Origin: Phycisphaerales bacterium
GTDB lineage: Bacteria; Planctomycetota; Phycisphaerae; Phycisphaerales; SM1A02
Reading direction: 5' to 3'
NCBI GenBank assembly: GCA_007125255.1
Contig: SLDM01000091.1
Span: 1 to 7,396 of the forward strand
DNA: 7,396 nt
The notes beneath the pieces are model-generated. The model saw only the letters and a list, made by a program, of their open reading frames with translations. It had not been told where the DNA came from and did no database searches. The position numbers and the translations under genes were made by a program. Of the stretch, positions 5,956 to 7,396 are shown piece after piece (within the stretch, counting starts at the first letter, position 1; each line of letters opens with the position of its first letter).

Positions 5956-7125
5956 TTACCGGTCACGCGAGGCCTCGCGGAGAATCTTCTTCTCGCGATC
6001 GGAGAGTGCGTGCAGCCCTTCGCGGCTGATCTTGTCGAGAATGCGGTCGACCTCCTGCCGTGGAGCGCCGCCGCCGCCGCCGGATCCGATCGATTTCTTC
6101 CCGCGGTAGTGGTGCGAGGTCGGGTCGGCCCGCCCGAGAAAATCGAAGAAGCCGTGCAGGTGATGGGTATTGCGGATGAAGTACCACCCCGCCAGCGCGC
6201 CGCCGAGGTGTCCCGCCTCCCCGCCGGCATTCCGGCCGCCGGTGATCACGATCCACAGCGCGAAGGCGACCAGGCCGTAGGCGAGATACTTGAACTTCAT
6301 CGGAATGATGAAGAAGAGAAGCACGGTCGCGTTCGGCGCGAGCTTCGCCCCGGCCATGAGCACGCCGAACACCCCCGCCGAGGCGCCGATCAGCGGCGTC
6401 GACGGGTCATTGAAGAGCAATCCGGGAACCGCGACCTGGCCGCTCGCCACGTTCTGCGCGATCAGGCCCCCGACGTTGAGCGTGACGTACAGCAGCGCGC
6501 CGAAGATGCCGCAGAGCAGGTAGAACGCCAGGTAGCGCTTCGAGCCGAGATACCGTTCCACGAGCGGGCCGAAAAAGAACAGCCCGATCATGTTGAAGAG
6601 CAGGTGCCCGATGTGGAGGTGACTGTGGAGAAACTGGAAGCCGATGAGCCGCCAGAACTCCATGTTGTAGATGGAGATGCCCTGTTCGGAAATGCCCAGC
6701 CCGCGCGCGGTGGAGAAGTGCAGCATCGCCTCGATCGGCTGCATCTGGTAGTACTCCCCCGTCGCGACATGGGTGCCGGTCGAGATGTCAAGCATCGGCA
6801 CGTACCACATGAACGGCCGAGCCCCTTCGACCGGCGGACGCCCGCCGGTCGGGCCGGGCCTGAACTCCACCGCGCTGTCAAAGTCCGGCTCGACCTGGGA
6901 CCAGTCGATCGGCTGGCCGTCGGGAACCATCGCCCGGCCGCTGGCGACGTACTTGGATGGCATCATGCCGTCGATGACGAAGATGGCAATGCAGAGGACG
7001 ATGATCCACGTATTGACCGAGAGCATGGTGAGCCGGCCCAGCCCGCCGCCGCCCCTCCCACCCAGACCACGGCGCGGTCCGAAACCGCCCTCTTCTCGCA
7101 TATACGGTCGATCATGAATGCCCAT
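5956..7125 (-). CDS. Rhomboid-family intramembrane serine protease
   Basis: This is a 389-aa membrane protease of the rhomboid (S54) family, which cleaves transmembrane segments of other proteins inside the bilayer. A Gly/Arg-rich cytoplasmic start (1-33) leads to TM1 at about 36-53. A large polar loop (about 54-150) follows, then the rhomboid core: FWR (157-159), H174-LLF-N178 (the HxxxN motif), GASAGVFG (247-254) with catalytic S249, and GHLGGALAG (305-313) with catalytic H306. Both dyad residues are present, so an active enzyme is expected. The C-terminus carries a Gly-rich linker (346-353) and a helical module, VDRILDKISREGLHALSD (359-376). I recall this type from many planctomycete and Bacteroidetes rhomboids. 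The natural substrate cannot be read from the sequence. The ATG at 7125 lacks a strong Shine-Dalgarno sequence. Met9 and Met34 are alternative starts, and starting at Met34 would drop the Gly-rich stretch. It is the first gene of the row, followed by tgt after 75 bp. Confidence 0.93.
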   Translation of the reverse strand: MGIHDRPYMREEGGFGPRRGLGGRGGGGLGRLTMLSVNTWIIVLCIAIFVIDGMMPSKYVASGRAMVPDGQPIDWSQVEPDFDSAVEFRPGPTGGRPPVEGARPFMWYVPMLDISTGTHVATGEYYQMQPIEAMLHFSTARGLGISEQGISIYNMEFWRLIGFQFLHSHLHIGHLLFNMIGLFFFGPLVERYLGSKRYLAFYLLCGIFGALLYVTLNVGGLIAQNVASGQVAVPGLLFNDPSTPLIGASAGVFGVLMAGAKLAPNATVLLFFIIPMKFKYLAYGLVAFALWIVITGGRNAGGEAGHLGGALAGWYFIRNTHHLHGFFDFLGRADPTSHHYRGKKSIGSGGGGGAPRQEVDRILDKISREGLHALSDREKKILREASRDR

Positions 7126-7155
7126 AGGCCGCTCAGGATACCGGTTGTTTCCTGT

Positions 7156-7172
7156 GGGGGGAAACGGGGGGG
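7156..7172. repeat. Paired G-tracts (G6, AAAC, G7) before the rhomboid gene
   Basis: The plus strand has six Gs (7156-7161), AAAC, then seven Gs (7166-7172), about 30 to 47 bp upstream of the rhomboid start. The rhomboid-sense strand is C-rich there. Homopolymer runs of this length are prone to slippage. Because they lie in the presumed promoter or leader, length variation could affect expression. Only two runs are present, so a stable intramolecular G-quadruplex is not strongly supported. Confidence 0.6.
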
Positions 7173-7173
7173 C

Positions 7174-7197
7174 GAAGTAACGAAGTGACGAAGTGGG
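7174..7197. repeat. Octamer repeat cluster, left arm (GAAGTRAC x3)
   Basis: Three contiguous 8-bp units occur: GAAGTAAC (7174-7181), GAAGTGAC (7182-7189) and GAAGTGGG (7190-7197), the last degenerate. The reverse complement (GTYACTTC) recurs in the right arm at 7329-7396, so the two clusters face each other. The cluster begins 49 bp upstream of the rhomboid ATG and so probably lies in its promoter or leader. Confidence 0.75.
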
Positions 7198-7230
7198 ATG
7201 GATAGAGAGGAGAAAGGAGAAGGCAGGGTG

Positions 7231-7271
7231 CCACGGCCAGCGAGCGCAGCGAGTCGGCCGTGCGCTGGTGG
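7231..7271. repeat. GC-rich inverted repeat between the two octamer arms
   Basis: CACGGCC (7232-7238) pairs with GGCCGTG (7256-7262) around a 17-nt loop that contains the tandem-like AGCGAGCGCAGCGAG. An alternative pairing is CCAGCG (7237-7242) with CGCTGG (7263-7268), supported by the outer CCAC (7231-7234) and GTGG (7268-7271). The two stems share bases and exclude each other. The layout resembles dispersed REP-like intergenic repeats; I cannot confirm other copies from this window. Confidence 0.55.
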
Positions 7272-7328
7272 AAGGACAATCACCGGACCCAAGTACGACG
7301 CCCTAACTCAGAGACGACGCTCCCGCCT

Positions 7329-7396
7329 CCACTTCGTTACTCCGTTACTCCGTCACTTCGTCACTCTCCGTGCCTTTCTCACCTCTTCGTCACTCC
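7329..7396. repeat. Octamer repeat cluster, right arm (GTYACTYC units)
   Basis: After a partial unit CCACTTC come GTTACTCC (7336-7343), GTTACTCC (7344-7351), GTCACTTC (7352-7359) and GTCACTCT (7360-7367). A further unit GTCACTCC lies at the edge (7389-7396). The 24 bp at 7329-7352 match the reverse complement of the left arm at 21 positions. The array probably continues beyond the window. The whole stretch 7126-7396 contains no supported gene. Confidence 0.75.

Noticed and set aside
7156..7172. G-quadruplex
   Set aside because: Only two G-runs occur in close proximity. A four-run fold would need runs split with no loops, so it is not claimed.
6010..7188. Plus-strand open frame of 392 codons antisense to the rhomboid gene
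   Set aside because: It has the same low-information, charged and His/Arg-rich composition and no domain. The minus-strand frame carries intact rhomboid catalytic motifs.
7171..7396. CRISPR array
   Set aside because: The units are 8 bp, contiguous and degenerate, with no unique spacers of constant length and no cas gene nearby.

Overview
The window is GC-rich. All genes I can support lie on the minus strand and are transcribed from right to left. In transcription order they are a rhomboid-family intramembrane protease (7125-5956), tRNA-guanine transglycosylase Tgt (5880-4663), the translocon accessory protein YajC (4423-3944), a single-polypeptide SecD-SecF fusion (3796-188), and the first 12 codons of another gene that runs off the left edge (36-1). 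The order tgt-yajC-secD-secF is a classical conserved bacterial cluster; here secD and secF are fused and a rhomboid gene precedes tgt.

The most likely source is a Planctomycetota bacterium, perhaps of the Phycisphaerae lineage. The pointers are the fused SecDF with very large extracytoplasmic insertions, four consecutive genes without a convincing Shine-Dalgarno sequence, the Gly/Pro-rich tails, and the rhomboid with a long first loop and a short C-terminal helical module. This assignment is inference from style, not from a marker gene.

Region by region: 7126-7396 has no gene. It holds degenerate octamer repeats in two opposite-facing clusters, a GC-rich inverted repeat between them, and two G-tracts close to the rhomboid start. 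The 75-bp rhomboid-tgt gap carries two overlapping, near-identical hairpins. The 239-bp tgt-yajC gap is mostly a pyrimidine-rich leader (in yajC sense) with a perfect 7-bp hairpin just before yajC. The 147-bp yajC-secDF gap shows little. The 151-bp gap after secDF contains four 14-bp tandem units and a clear Shine-Dalgarno sequence for the next gene.

Functionally, YajC and SecDF work with SecYEG. SecDF uses the proton gradient to pull preproteins out on the far side of the membrane, and YajC binds SecDF. Tgt makes the queuosine precursor in tRNA and is linked to the Sec genes by ancient synteny rather than mechanism. The rhomboid cleaves membrane proteins within the bilayer.

I see no mobile-element gene, CRISPR array, tRNA or rRNA. 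The most unusual content is the pair of large extracytoplasmic expansions in SecDF, especially a roughly 180-residue helical, coiled-coil-like insert in the SecD P1 domain. Next come the non-coding structures between the genes.
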